From Acrocarpospora catenulata (lineage in GTDB: Bacteria > Actinomycetota > Actinomycetes > Streptosporangiales > Streptosporangiaceae), in assembly GCF_018476525.1 (NCBI RefSeq), contig NZ_JAHCST010000005.1, forward strand, positions 62,001-126,000: 64,000 bases of DNA. The letters run 5' to 3'. The position numbers and the translations under genes are program-made. The notes under the pieces are model-generated. The model saw only the letters and a program-made list of their open reading frames with translations, was not told the origin of the DNA and searched no databases. Shown one piece after another: positions 22,323 to 31,409 of this stretch (positions within the stretch are counted from its first letter, which is position 1; each line of letters starts with the position of its first letter).

Positions 22323-23416
22323 TGACCTCCGCGGCCATCTCCTGGGCGTCGATGCTGGAGGCGGAGCGCGCGGCGATGGCCGCGCTGCCCGCCGACGCGT
22401 TCGACTTCGTGGCCGGCGGGAGCGGCGGCGAGCGCACCCTGCGCGCCAACGTCGGCGCGTTCGACCGCTGCGCGGTGGTGCCGCGGGTGCTGCGCGACGT
22501 CTCCCACCCCGACCTGGCCACGGTCCTGTTCGGCACCCCGGCGAGCATGCCGGTGGCGATCGCGCCGATGGCCTTCCAGGGGGCGATCCACCCCGGCGGC
22601 GAACCCGCGCTCGCGGCGGCGGCCAGGGACGCCGGCGTGCCGTTCACCGCGGCGACCCTGTCCGGCGTGCCGATCGAGGAGATCGCCGCGACCGGCGCGG
22701 ACACCTGGTTCCAGCTCTACTGGCTGCGCGACCGGGGCGTGACCGCCGAACTGGTCGCCCGGGCCGACGCGGCCGGCTGCGGCGTGCTGATGCTGACCGT
22801 GGACGTCCCGGCCATGGGGCGGCGGCTGCGTGACGTGCGCAGCGGATTCACGCTCCCGGCCGAGGTCCGCCCGGCCAACCTCAGGGCGCCCGACGACGCG
22901 GCGCGCACCCGGCGGACCGGGCGCTCCCCGCTGGCCGAGCACGCGGCGGTCACCATCGACCCGTCGCTCGACTGGTCGGCCGTGGAGTGGCTGCGTGCGC
23001 GGACGTCGGCCCGGCTGGTGCTGAAGGGCGTGCTCGACCCGCGCGACGCGCGCCGGGCGGCCGACCTCGGCGTGGACGGCCTGGTCGTCTCCAACCACGG
23101 TGGCAGGCAACTGGACGGCGCGGTGGCCAGCCTGACCGCGCTCGCCGCCGTGCGGGAGGCCGTCGGCGACCGCTGCCAGCTGCTGCTCGACGGCGGCGTA
23201 CGGGACGGCGGCGACGTGCTGAAGGCGCTCGCCCTCGGCGCGTCCGGCGTGCTGCTCGGCAGGCCCGCGCTCTGGGGGCTCGCCGCGGGCGGCAGGGACG
23301 GCGCCGCCGCGGTGCTGGCGCTGCTGCGCACCGAGCTGGAGAACGCGCTGGCCCTCGCCGGGTGCCCCGACCTCGCCGCCGCGGGCCGGCTCACGGCGGA
23401 GGTGTTCCCATGCTAG
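22322..23416 (+). CDS. hmo: 4-Hydroxymandelate oxidase (FMN alpha-hydroxy acid dehydrogenase)
   Basis: 364 aa, ATG overlapping the HmaS stop. This is a flavin-dependent alpha-hydroxy-acid oxidase: TIM-barrel protein with the catalytic histidine H259 in VSNHGGRQLDG and the FMN phosphate-binding LLDGGVRDGGDV followed by ALGASGVLLGRP. It oxidises 4-hydroxymandelate to 4-hydroxybenzoylformate, the second Hpg step. The fixed order HmaS-Hmo-HpgT is as in other Hpg-containing peptide clusters. It overlaps HpgT by seven bases. Confidence 0.92.
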   Translation: MTSAAISWASMLEAERAAMAALPADAFDFVAGGSGGERTLRANVGAFDRCAVVPRVLRDVSHPDLATVLFGTPASMPVAIAPMAFQGAIHPGGEPALAAAARDAGVPFTAATLSGVPIEEIAATGADTWFQLYWLRDRGVTAELVARADAAGCGVLMLTVDVPAMGRRLRDVRSGFTLPAEVRPANLRAPDDAARTRRTGRSPLAEHAAVTIDPSLDWSAVEWLRARTSARLVLKGVLDPRDARRAADLGVDGLVVSNHGGRQLDGAVASLTALAAVREAVGDRCQLLLDGGVRDGGDVLKALALGASGVLLGRPALWGLAAGGRDGAAAVLALLRTELENALALAGCPDLAAAGRLTAEVFPC

Positions 23417-24663
23417 ACCTGAGCGAACTCCACCCGTCGCTCTCCGATCCCGCGCTGACCTCGATGAACCTGCTCAACGAGGTGGCCGACCGCTACCCCG
23501 GGGCGATCTCGTTCGCCCCCGGCCGGCCGTACGCCGGGTTCTTCTCCGTCGAGGACGTGCACCGCTACCTGCGCGTCTACGTCGACCACATCGGCCCGCG
23601 GGTCGCCCGCGATCGGCTCTTCCAGTACGGCAGGACCAAGGGCGTCATCCAGGACCTCATCGCCAGGAACCTGGCGGCGGACGAGGGCATCACGGCCGAC
23701 CCCGAGTCGATCGTGGTCACCGTCGGCTGCCAGGAGGCGCTCTTCCTGCTGATGCGCACGCTGCGCGCGGACGAGCGGGACGTGCTGCTGGCCACCACCC
23801 CGATGTACGTGGGCGTCACCGGCGCGGCCCGGCTGACCGACCTGCCCGTCGTTCCGGTCGAGAGCGGCCGGACCGGCATCGACCTGGACGACTTCGCCGC
23901 CAAGATCGACAAATGCCGGCGGGACGGGTTGCGCCCCCGGGCCTGCTACCTGGTGCCCGACTTCGCCAACCCGACCGGGCTCAGCCTCGACCTGGAGACC
24001 CGGCTGGCGCTGCTCGACCTGGCCGCCGAGCAGGACGTGCTGCTGCTTGAGGACAATCCGTACGGGCTGTTCGGGCCGCGGATGCCGACCCTGAGGTCGC
24101 TGGATCGCCACGGCGTGGTGGTCTACCTCGGGTCGTACTCCAAGACCGCGATGCCGGGCGCCCGGGTCGGCTTCGTGGCCGCCGGGCAGCCGGTGCGCGG
24201 CGGCGGCACCCTCGCCGACGAGCTGGCCAAGGTCAAGAGCATGATCAGCGTCAACACGCCGCCCGTCGCGCAGGCGGTCATCGCCGGCAAGCTGCTGGAG
24301 AACGACTTCGACCTGCGCGCGGCCAACCGCGCCGAGACCGAGCTGTACGGACGCAACCTGCGCCTGCTCCTGGACGGCCTGGCCCGCCGCTTCCCGCCGC
24401 CCTCGCGGGTGACCTGGAACCGGCCGGGCGGCGGCTTCTTCGCCGTGCTGAGCGTGCCGTTCACCGCCGACGACGAGGTGCTCGCGCACTCGGCACGGGA
24501 GCACGGGGTCATCTGGACCCCGATGCACCACTTCTACGGCGGGCAGGGCGGCCACCGGCAGATCCGCCTGGCCTGCAGCCTGCTCACACCGGATCAGATC
24601 GACGCCGGACTCGACCGCCTCGCGGCGCTGATCAGCGAATGGGAGCAAAGGGGAGAGCAGTGA
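23410..24663 (+). CDS. hpgT: 4-Hydroxyphenylglycine aminotransferase
   Basis: 417 aa; the ATG at 23410 has GGAGG seven bases upstream and overlaps the end of hmo. Fold type I PLP aminotransferase: substrate/PLP segments PDFANPTGLSL and EDNPYGLFG, and PLP lysine K245 in GSYSKTAMPGARVGF. It transaminates 4-hydroxybenzoylformate to 4-hydroxyphenylglycine, often with tyrosine as donor, which returns 4-hydroxyphenylpyruvate to HmaS. A full Hpg pathway is thus encoded here apart from a prephenate dehydrogenase, which must come from primary metabolism. Confidence 0.9.
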   Translation: MLDLSELHPSLSDPALTSMNLLNEVADRYPGAISFAPGRPYAGFFSVEDVHRYLRVYVDHIGPRVARDRLFQYGRTKGVIQDLIARNLAADEGITADPESIVVTVGCQEALFLLMRTLRADERDVLLATTPMYVGVTGAARLTDLPVVPVESGRTGIDLDDFAAKIDKCRRDGLRPRACYLVPDFANPTGLSLDLETRLALLDLAAEQDVLLLEDNPYGLFGPRMPTLRSLDRHGVVVYLGSYSKTAMPGARVGFVAAGQPVRGGGTLADELAKVKSMISVNTPPVAQAVIAGKLLENDFDLRAANRAETELYGRNLRLLLDGLARRFPPPSRVTWNRPGGGFFAVLSVPFTADDEVLAHSAREHGVIWTPMHHFYGGQGGHRQIRLACSLLTPDQIDAGLDRLAALISEWEQRGEQ

Positions 24664-25460
24664 CAACCGCGTTATCAGACAATCTCGTGCTGTTCGGCAC
24701 AGAGGTCACCGACCGCCTCGAACCGCAGCACATCCTCCGACTGTCCGCCGGTGTCGTGGCCGCGGTCCGGGTTCGCGACTTCTTCACGCGGCACCAGTGC
24801 CAGGAGGTCATGCGCGCGCTCGAAGGCTGCGAGATGGGCAGCTACGACGAGCGGTTCGTGCAGCCCCGGGTGGCCAAGCTGGGCCCGGCGGCGTACGACT
24901 ACTACGGCAACAACGGCCTCACCGCCGAGTACTGGGACTACGGCGACCGCTCCGCCAAGGCCAGGGCCACGCTGCTGCACGGCGAGGACCCGCTGGACCT
25001 GGCCGCCGACCGGCTCCGCGAGGGCTGGCACGACGACGTCCGGCGGGCCACGTCCGGCGGACGGCCCATGTTCGCCGGCATGATCCGCGAGATCAACCAG
25101 GGCGCTCGGATGCACTTCGACGAGGTCGTCCGCGAGTTCCCCGGGCTGCTGGACGAGATCCCCGTCTGCCAGCTCGCCTTCAACTGCTTCCTGTCGATGC
25201 CGGAGGGCGGCGGCGAGTCCGTCGTCTTCCGCCGCCGCTGGCGGCCCTCCGACGAGGGCCACCGGGACGGCTACGGCTACGACTCGGCCCTCGCCGAGGA
25301 CCAGCCGGTGGCCGAGGTCAGAGCCGAACTCGGCGACGGCGTCCTGTTCGATCCCCGCAACTATCACCTCGTCCGTCCGAACGCAGGCAGTGGACGGAGG
25401 GTGACCCTGTCGTTCTTCATCGGAATCACGACGCGGGGTCCCCTCCATATCTGGTCATGA
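24660..25460 (+). CDS. 2-Oxoglutarate/Fe(II)-dependent oxygenase-like protein (TTA codon at position 5)
   Basis: 266 aa from a GTG that overlaps the HpgT stop (GTGA). A jelly-roll 2OG dioxygenase pattern is seen: H152-x-D154 in MHFDEVV, distal H236 in DPRNYHLVRP, and a following arginine (about 246) for 2OG binding before VTLSFFIG. Family members hydroxylate amino acids, free or carrier-bound. The fifth codon is TTA (24672-24674), rare in high-GC actinomycetes and usually a mark of bldA control; this could make translation of the following operon growth-phase dependent through coupling. The substrate is unknown; beta-hydroxylation of a residue of the peptide is an inference. Confidence 0.75.
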   Translation: MTTALSDNLVLFGTEVTDRLEPQHILRLSAGVVAAVRVRDFFTRHQCQEVMRALEGCEMGSYDERFVQPRVAKLGPAAYDYYGNNGLTAEYWDYGDRSAKARATLLHGEDPLDLAADRLREGWHDDVRRATSGGRPMFAGMIREINQGARMHFDEVVREFPGLLDEIPVCQLAFNCFLSMPEGGGESVVFRRRWRPSDEGHRDGYGYDSALAEDQPVAEVRAELGDGVLFDPRNYHLVRPNAGSGRRVTLSFFIGITTRGPLHIWS

Positions 25461-26521
25461 AAGGGATTCGACCGGTGAGAGAGCTCAACATCAACGGCCG
25501 CGCCATATCCGATGACTCCGACGCCTACGTGATAGCCGAGATCGGCCACAATCACGAGGGCGACCTGGCCAAGGCCGAGGAACTGCTGCGCCGCGCCGCG
25601 GCCAGTGGTGCCAGCGCCGCCAAGCTGCAGAAGCGCGACAACAAGCGGCTCTTCACCCGCCGCATGTACGACGAGCCGTACACCGGCCGCAACAGCTACG
25701 GCGCCACCTACGGCCTGCACCGCGAGGCCCTGGAGTTCGGCCGGCGCGAGTACCGGGAGCTGGCCGTGCTCGCCGCCGAGCTGGGCATCGACTTCATCTC
25801 GACCGCCTTCGACTTCGGCAGCGTCGACTTCCTCGCCGAGCTGGACCTCCCGGCGATCAAGATGGCCTCCGCCGACCTGACCAACATCCCCCTGCTGACC
25901 TACGCCGCCAAGGTGGGCAAACCGCTCATCGTCAGCACCGGCGCCGCCGACATGGACGCGGTGCGGCGGGCCTGCGACGCGATCCTGCCCATCAACCCCG
26001 AGCTGGCGCTGCTCCAGTGCACCGCGGTCTACCCGGCCACCCCGGCCGAGCTCAACCTCTCCGTGATCACCACCTACCGCGCGGAGTTCCCGACCACGGT
26101 GATCGGGTTCTCCGGGCACGACCTGGGCCCCGAGCTGAGCTGGACCGCGTTCGCGCTCGGCGCCCGTGTGATCGAGAAGCACCTCACCCTGGACCGCACC
26201 CGCCCGGGCAGCGACCACCACTTCTCGCTGGAGCCGCAGGACCTGGCCGCGCTGGTGGAGGGGCTGCGCCGCAACCGCGAGGCGCTCGGCGACCCGGTCA
26301 AGCGGCTGCTGCCGCAGGAGCGCCTCGCGCTGCGCAAGATGGGCAAGAAGCTGGTCGCCGGGCGGCCGCTGCGGGCCGGGCACCGGCTCACCGGGGAGGA
26401 CATCGCGATCAGGTCGCCCGGCGACGGGCTGAGCCCCGACCAGATGACGCTCGTGCTGGGCCGCTGCCTCGCCCAGGATCTCGAACCCGACGCGGACATC
26501 ACGCTGGGGGTGCTGATCTAG
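25457..26521 (+). CDS. NeuB-like (sialic acid synthase family) C-C bond-forming synthase
   Basis: 354 aa from an ATG overlapping the previous stop (ATGA). A GTG at 25475 preceded by AAAGGG is an alternative start. The N-terminal barrel matches NeuB: AEIGHNHEGDLAKAEELL, AAKLQKRDN, FISTAFDF, IKMASADLTNIPLL, KPLIVSTGAADM, LLQCTAVYP, IGFSGHD and VIEKHLTLDR. A C-terminal SAF antifreeze-like domain follows (VAGRPLRAGHRLTGEDI, then IRSPGDGLSP). Such enzymes add phosphoenolpyruvate to an aldose to give a 2-keto-3-deoxy acid. No nucleotidyltransferase or glycosyltransferase accompanies it, so the product may feed the peptide rather than a glycan (inference). Confidence 0.88.
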   Translation: MKGIRPVRELNINGRAISDDSDAYVIAEIGHNHEGDLAKAEELLRRAAASGASAAKLQKRDNKRLFTRRMYDEPYTGRNSYGATYGLHREALEFGRREYRELAVLAAELGIDFISTAFDFGSVDFLAELDLPAIKMASADLTNIPLLTYAAKVGKPLIVSTGAADMDAVRRACDAILPINPELALLQCTAVYPATPAELNLSVITTYRAEFPTTVIGFSGHDLGPELSWTAFALGARVIEKHLTLDRTRPGSDHHFSLEPQDLAALVEGLRRNREALGDPVKRLLPQERLALRKMGKKLVAGRPLRAGHRLTGEDIAIRSPGDGLSPDQMTLVLGRCLAQDLEPDADITLGVLI

Positions 26522-27318
26522 TGATTGACCTGTCCGGAAACGTGGCGGTCGTCACGGGCGTGCTGGGACGCCTGGGGGCGGTCTGGGTGAAGGCGTTGCT
26601 CGACGCCGGCGCCCGCGTCGCCGGGCTGGACGTCAGGGACGGGCCGAGCCCGCAGCTGAAGGAAGTGCTCGACGGCCGCGAGGACGAGTTCGTGCTCATC
26701 CCCGCCGACATCACCGAGCCCGGGCGGCTGCGCGCCGCGCTCGCCGAGTGCCTTTCGGCGCTCGGCGCGCCGTCGGTGCTGGTCAACAACGCGGGCATCG
26801 ACCAGCCGCCGTCCGCGCTCGGCGGCAGCTGGCGGTTCTCCGACATCCCGGACGAGGCCTCCGGCGGGGTGTTCGCGGTCAACGCGCACGGCACGCTCCG
26901 GGTCTGCCAGGTGTTCGGGTCGGAGATGGCCCGCCGCGGCCGGGGGTCGATCATCAACATCGGCTCCCTCTACGGCGGGCTCGCCCCCGATCCCCGGCTC
27001 TACGAGCATCTGCCGCTGGATCCGCCGTTCCTCAAACCCCCCGCGTACGGAATGTCCAAGGCCGGGGTGGCCTCGCTGACCCGCTACCTGGCCGCGTTGT
27101 GGGGCCCGGAGGGGGTGCGGGTGAACACGCTGTCGCCGGGCGGCGTGCTCGGTGACCAGGACCCGGCCTTCCGCGAGAAGTTCGGGGCCAGGGTGCCGAT
27201 GCGCCGGATGGCGGAGGCGGACGACCTGGTCGGGCCGCTGCTCTTCCTCGCCTCCGACCTCAGCAGATATGTGACGGGCGTGGAGCTCGTCGTCGACGGC
27301 GGCTACAGCTGCTGGTGA
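26521..27318 (+). CDS. Short-chain dehydrogenase/reductase (PtmA-like)
   Basis: 265 aa; the GTG shares a base with the NeuB stop. Rossmann start VAVVTGVLGRLGAVW, NNAG at LVNNAGIDQ, catalytic S in NIGSLYG, and Y176-x3-K180 in YGMSKAG. The region around DPRLYEHL and the C-terminal RVNTLSPGGV resemble SDRs placed beside NeuB-type genes in flagellin-glycosylation and legionaminic-type loci, where they oxidise or reduce a sugar. It probably acts on the same intermediate as the neighbouring NeuB-like synthase. Cofactor preference is not resolved. Confidence 0.88.
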   Translation: MIDLSGNVAVVTGVLGRLGAVWVKALLDAGARVAGLDVRDGPSPQLKEVLDGREDEFVLIPADITEPGRLRAALAECLSALGAPSVLVNNAGIDQPPSALGGSWRFSDIPDEASGGVFAVNAHGTLRVCQVFGSEMARRGRGSIINIGSLYGGLAPDPRLYEHLPLDPPFLKPPAYGMSKAGVASLTRYLAALWGPEGVRVNTLSPGGVLGDQDPAFREKFGARVPMRRMAEADDLVGPLLFLASDLSRYVTGVELVVDGGYSCW

Positions 27319-27331
27319 TGGGAGGAGAGCC

Positions 27332-29269
27332 ATGCGCAGGACGCTGTCCTGGGTGCCGCGCCGCGAGTTCCTGCGGGTGCTGGCGGAGGTGCCGGACCCG
27401 GGCGACCGGGCCCGGGCGTTCGCCACGATGTCACGGATCAACACGCTGCACATGATCAGCCGGGCCGGGTCGGGTCACCTGGGCTCCAGCTTCAGCGCCG
27501 CCGACCTGGTCGCCTGGCTCCTGCTGGCGGAGCTGCGCGAGCCGTTCACCGCGGCGGGCGACGTCTACTTCTCCTCCAAGGGGCACGACGCCCCCGGACT
27601 GTACGCCTCGCTGATCGGCCTCGGCCTGCTCGGCGAGGACCTGCTGCACCGGCTCCGCCGCCTGGACGGGCTGCCCGGCCACCCCGACGTGAACACGCCC
27701 GGCATGCCGTTCAACACCGGCTCGCTGGGCATGGGCATCTCCAAGGCCAAGGGCCTGATCCTCGCCGACCGGCTCAGCGGCCGGCGGCGGCGGGTGTACG
27801 TGCTGACCGGCGACGGTGAGCTGCAGGAAGGCCAGAACTGGGAGGCCCTGGCCGGGGCGGCCCGGCAGGCCATGGGCGAGCTGACCGTCATCGTCGACCA
27901 CAACAAGATCCAGTCGGACACCTGGGTGCGCGACGTCAGCGACCTCGGCGACCTGGCCGCCAAGTTCACCGCCGCGGGCTGGGCCGCGCTCCGCTGCGAC
28001 GGCCACGACGTCGCCGCGATCGCCGCCACGCTGGCGGAACGCCGCACGGCCTTCGCCGGGCAGCCCGCCGTCATCGTGGCCGACACCGTCAAGGGTGGTG
28101 GTTGCGCCACGTTCGCCGCCACCTCGATGGCCCCCGGCGAGTGGCGGTATCGCCACCACAGCGGGGCTCCCACGCCGCAGGACCACGACCAGGCCCAGGG
28201 CGAGCTGCTGACCACGCTGGCCGCCGTGCTTGAGCCGTACGACCTGGAACCGGTGGCGCTGGAGAGCGCCACCGTGGACCTGCCCGCCAAACCGGGCGGT
28301 CCCCGGCTCCCGGAGATCTACGGACGGCTGCTGACCGAGCGGGCCGCCAACGACGAGCGGGTGGTCGCGCTCGACGCGGACCTGATCCTGGACACCGGCC
28401 TGATCCCGTTCCGCGACGCGCACCCCGGGCGGTTCGTGGAGTGCGGCATCGCCGAGCAGGACATGGTCTCGATGGCCGGCGGCCTGGCCGCGGGCGGGAT
28501 GGTGCCGTTCGCGCACTCCTTCTCCTGCTTCCTGCACGCCCGCCCCAACGAGCAGATCTACAACAACGCCACCGAGGGCCGCCGGGTCGTCTACGTCGGC
28601 AGCCTCGCCGGCCTGCTCCCGGCCGCCCCCGGCCACTCCCACCAGGCCGTGCGCGACGTCGGCGCGCTGTCGGGCGTGCCCGGCCTGGTCATCCTCGAAC
28701 CCGCGCACGCGGCCGAGCTGGCCGAGGCCGTGGACTACTGCCTGACCGCCCCCGACAGCGTCTACCTCCGGCTGGCCAGCGTGCCCGTGCCCGCCGAGGT
28801 GGCCGCGCTGCCGGCCGCGCCGCTGGTGACCGGGCGCGGGCAGGTCGTGCGCCCGGGCGACGGCAGCGTGGTGGCGCTCGGCGCGGGCCCGGTCGTGCTG
28901 GCTCACCTGCTGCGCGCCGCGGAACGGCTGGCCGGCGAGGGCGTCTCGGTGACCGTCGCCAACCTGCCCTGGCACAACCGGCTCGACTCCGCCTGGCTCG
29001 CCGAACTGGTCGCCGAGGCCGGCCACCTGTTCGTGGTCGAGCACCAGTACGCCCGGGGCGGCCAGGCCGACCTGATCGCCCGCACCCTGCTGGACCTGGA
29101 CCCGTGGGCCCGCCCCACGCTGCGCGGCCTCGCGCTCACCGGCATACCGCGCTGCGGCGCGGACGACGAGGTGCTGACCGCGCACGGTCTGCACGCCGAC
29201 AACCTGGCCGCGGCCATCGGCGCCGCGCTGCCCCCTCGATTGGAGACAGCCGATGGACACCGTCTATAA
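27332..29269 (+). CDS. Transketolase (full length, N- and C-terminal halves in one chain)
   Basis: 645 aa, ATG preceded by GGAGGAG. The thiamine diphosphate motif is GDGELQEGQNWEA ending at DHNKIQSD. The pyrimidine-binding half has the active-site Glu region ECGIAEQDMVSMAGG and a histidine-rich PGHSHQAVRD; the C-terminal domain ends in FVVEHQYARGGQADL. Transketolases move two-carbon ketol units between sugar phosphates. A dedicated copy in a peptide operon suggests construction of a ketose-like or aminosugar precursor, as transketolases do in some antibiotic pathways. It overlaps the RraA-like gene by 17 bases. Confidence 0.92.
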   Translation: MRRTLSWVPRREFLRVLAEVPDPGDRARAFATMSRINTLHMISRAGSGHLGSSFSAADLVAWLLLAELREPFTAAGDVYFSSKGHDAPGLYASLIGLGLLGEDLLHRLRRLDGLPGHPDVNTPGMPFNTGSLGMGISKAKGLILADRLSGRRRRVYVLTGDGELQEGQNWEALAGAARQAMGELTVIVDHNKIQSDTWVRDVSDLGDLAAKFTAAGWAALRCDGHDVAAIAATLAERRTAFAGQPAVIVADTVKGGGCATFAATSMAPGEWRYRHHSGAPTPQDHDQAQGELLTTLAAVLEPYDLEPVALESATVDLPAKPGGPRLPEIYGRLLTERAANDERVVALDADLILDTGLIPFRDAHPGRFVECGIAEQDMVSMAGGLAAGGMVPFAHSFSCFLHARPNEQIYNNATEGRRVVYVGSLAGLLPAAPGHSHQAVRDVGALSGVPGLVILEPAHAAELAEAVDYCLTAPDSVYLRLASVPVPAEVAALPAAPLVTGRGQVVRPGDGSVVALGAGPVVLAHLLRAAERLAGEGVSVTVANLPWHNRLDSAWLAELVAEAGHLFVVEHQYARGGQADLIARTLLDLDPWARPTLRGLALTGIPRCGADDEVLTAHGLHADNLAAAIGAALPPRLETADGHRL

Positions 29270-29927
29270 CGAGCTGATCCGGCCCGCCGCGGAGCTGGTC
29301 GCCGGGTTCCGCGACGTGCTGGCCGAGTACAGCCCGAGCTGCCTGGTCACCGACGCCCAGCGGCGCAGGGGCGCGATCGGCGGCCTGCTGCCGGTCACGC
29401 CCAAGGACAGGGTGGCCGGTCCCGCGCTCACCGTCGAACTGGCCGTGGACGACCTGGTCGACTGCATGCCGGTGCTGGCCCGCGCCAAGCCTGGCGACGT
29501 CATCGTGCTGGCCTGCCACGGCGTGACCCGCACGGCCATGTGGGGCGGCCTGATGTCCACCCTGTCGCTGAAGGCCGGCGTCGCCGCCGGGATCGTCGAC
29601 GGCGCCATCCGCGACGTGGACGAGATCCGCGACCTCGGCTTCCCCGTCTGGTACCGCTCGACCGTGCCGCGGCCCTCGCCGACCGCCGTGCACGACCGCA
29701 CCGAGCCGGTCCGGGTCAACGTGCCGATCGTCGTCGACGGCCAGGTGATCAACCCCGGTGACCTCGTCGTCGCCGACGAGAACGGCATCGCCGTCGTCCC
29801 CGCGGACCAGGCGGAGGTCGTGCTGGCGCAGACCAAGGTGCAGATCGGCAAGGAGCGGGTGATCCGCGAGAAGATCGCGTCCGGCGCCACCGTGACCGAG
29901 CTGCTGGCCGAGTTCGGCCACCTGTGA
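29253..29927 (+). CDS. RraA / HMG-CHA aldolase-fold protein (class II pyruvate aldolase-like)
   Basis: 224 aa; ATG with GGAG seven bases upstream, inside the end of the transketolase gene. The RraA-fold metal site is recognisable: WGGLMSTLSLKAGVAAGIVDG then R-D in AIRDVDEIR (the G-x20-R-D pattern of 4-hydroxy-4-methyl-2-oxoglutarate aldolases), and PGDLVVADENGIAVVP near the C-terminus. Members cleave or form hydroxy-keto acids to pyruvate, or decarboxylate oxaloacetate. Next to NeuB and transketolase it may make or trim a keto-acid chain. It could instead be a non-catalytic RraA-like protein, but in this operon catalysis seems likelier. Confidence 0.82.
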   Translation: MDTVYNELIRPAAELVAGFRDVLAEYSPSCLVTDAQRRRGAIGGLLPVTPKDRVAGPALTVELAVDDLVDCMPVLARAKPGDVIVLACHGVTRTAMWGGLMSTLSLKAGVAAGIVDGAIRDVDEIRDLGFPVWYRSTVPRPSPTAVHDRTEPVRVNVPIVVDGQVINPGDLVVADENGIAVVPADQAEVVLAQTKVQIGKERVIREKIASGATVTELLAEFGHL

Positions 29928-30775
29928 TGCGGATCTACCTGACCGGCGCGGACGGTCTGCTCGGCACCGCCGTGACCGCCGCCCTGGCCGCGGAACCCGA
30001 GACGGCGCACTGGCCCGTGCTCGGTGTGTCGGTGGGCGACTTCGACATCGCCGACGGCACGGCCGTGCGCCGCTCGATCGACGCGTTCGCGCCCGACGTC
30101 GTGCTGCACGCCGCCGGGCTCGCCGTCGTCGACGCCTGCGAGAGCGACCCGCGGCTGGCCATGCGGGTCAACGTCGAGGGCACCAGCCACGTCGCCGAGG
30201 CCTGCGCCCGCCTCGACGCGCGGCTGGTCTACATCTCCAGCGACTACGTCTTCGACGGGCGGCGCGGCGGCTACCGCGAGAGCGACGCGCCCAACCCGGT
30301 CAGCGTCTACGGCCTTACCAAACTCGCCGGGGAGCGCCTGGCCGCCCTCGTGCCCAGCCACCTCGTGGTGCGGACCTCCTGGTTGTACGGCGGTGCGTGC
30401 GACCAGGTCGCCGAGTTGACGGCCGCGCTGCGCGCGGGGGAGCGGCCGGCCCTGATCGACGACCAGTTCAGCGGCCCGACCCACGTCGACGAGCTGGCCC
30501 GCGCCCTGGTGTGGCTGCTGCGCCACCCGTACACCGGCACCATCCACGCGGCCAACGGCGGCCGCGCGTCCTGGTACGACGTCGGCCGCGAGGTCGCCCG
30601 CCACCTCGGCGGCGAGGTGACCCGGGCCGGTCTCGCGGACTTCGGCTTCGTCGGGGAACGGCCGCGCGACTCGCACCTGCGGATGGACCGCATCGCCTCG
30701 CTGGGCCACCCCATGGCGCACTGGACCGAGGCGCTGGCGCGGTTCTGCGCCCGGCTCCCGGCGCTGGGGGTGTGA
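29927..30775 (+). CDS. RmlD-like NAD(P)H-dependent sugar reductase
   Basis: 282 aa; ATG at 29927 in a TGATG junction (a GTG three bases earlier is possible). Extended SDR: YLTGADGLLGTAV at the N-terminus, catalytic Y-x3-K in YGLTKLAGE, and the RTSWLYG segment typical of dTDP-4-dehydrorhamnose reductases. RmlD reduces a 4-keto dTDP-sugar. No RmlA, B or C is present in the window, so a role on a free keto sugar or keto acid made by the preceding enzymes is more plausible than dTDP-rhamnose formation. Confidence 0.85.
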   Translation: MRIYLTGADGLLGTAVTAALAAEPETAHWPVLGVSVGDFDIADGTAVRRSIDAFAPDVVLHAAGLAVVDACESDPRLAMRVNVEGTSHVAEACARLDARLVYISSDYVFDGRRGGYRESDAPNPVSVYGLTKLAGERLAALVPSHLVVRTSWLYGGACDQVAELTAALRAGERPALIDDQFSGPTHVDELARALVWLLRHPYTGTIHAANGGRASWYDVGREVARHLGGEVTRAGLADFGFVGERPRDSHLRMDRIASLGHPMAHWTEALARFCARLPALGV

Positions 30776-30776
30776 G

Positions 30777-31409
30777 GTGGCCGTCCGCGCGCTCTTCCTC
30801 GACTTCGACGGGCTGATCTGCGACACCGAGCGGGCCGCGCTGCGCGCCTGGCAGGAGCTGTACGCCTCGTTCGACCTGGAGTACCCCGACGCGCTGTGGG
30901 TCCGCATGGCGGGCAACTCACGCGGTTCCGAGGTCGCGCTGGCCGACCTGCGCGTCAAGCTCGGCCGGACCATCGGGCCCGAGGTGCTCGCCTGGCAGCG
31001 CGGGCGCCGGGCTCAGCTGGCCGACCTGGAGCCGGCCCGGCCGGGCGTGCCCGAACTGCTGACCGCCGCCGCGGCCCGGGGCGTCCCGGTGTCGGTGGTG
31101 TCCAGCAGCCCCGCCCGCTGGGTGGGACACCACCTGACCCGGCTGCGCCTGGCCGGGTTCTCCTCGGTGGTCACCGGAGAGGACGCCGCCCTGCACAAGC
31201 CCTCCCCGGACCTTTACCGCGTCGCGTTGCGCCGGGCGGGTGTGCCCGCCGGGGAGGCGCTCGCCGTGGAGGACTCGGTCATCGGCGTGCGCGCCGCCAA
31301 GGCCGCCGGTCTCGCCTGCGTCGCGGTGCCGGGGCGGCCGGGTCCTGTCGCGGGGGCGGATGCCGTACTCGACCGTCTCGACCTGCTCGACCTGGGGGAG
31401 TGGACATGA
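30777..31409 (+). CDS. HAD-superfamily phosphatase (beta-phosphoglucomutase-like subgroup)
   Basis: 210 aa, GTG one base after the RmlD stop. Motif I is FLDFDGLICDTE, motif II serine in VSVVSSSP, motif III lysine near HKPSPDLY, and motif IV is AVEDSVIGVRAA, with a helical cap between. This is the usual arrangement of HAD-IA phosphatases and beta-phosphoglucomutases. NeuB-type and transketolase reactions leave phosphorylated intermediates, so dephosphorylation of a sugar-like acid before transamination fits the order of genes. Confidence 0.88.
   Translation: MAVRALFLDFDGLICDTERAALRAWQELYASFDLEYPDALWVRMAGNSRGSEVALADLRVKLGRTIGPEVLAWQRGRRAQLADLEPARPGVPELLTAAAARGVPVSVVSSSPARWVGHHLTRLRLAGFSSVVTGEDAALHKPSPDLYRVALRRAGVPAGEALAVEDSVIGVRAAKAAGLACVAVPGRPGPVAGADAVLDRLDLLDLGEWT

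Noticed and set aside
29927-30775. dTDP-rhamnose pathway
   Set aside because: RmlA, B and C and glycosyltransferases are absent, so the RmlD-like gene alone does not support it.
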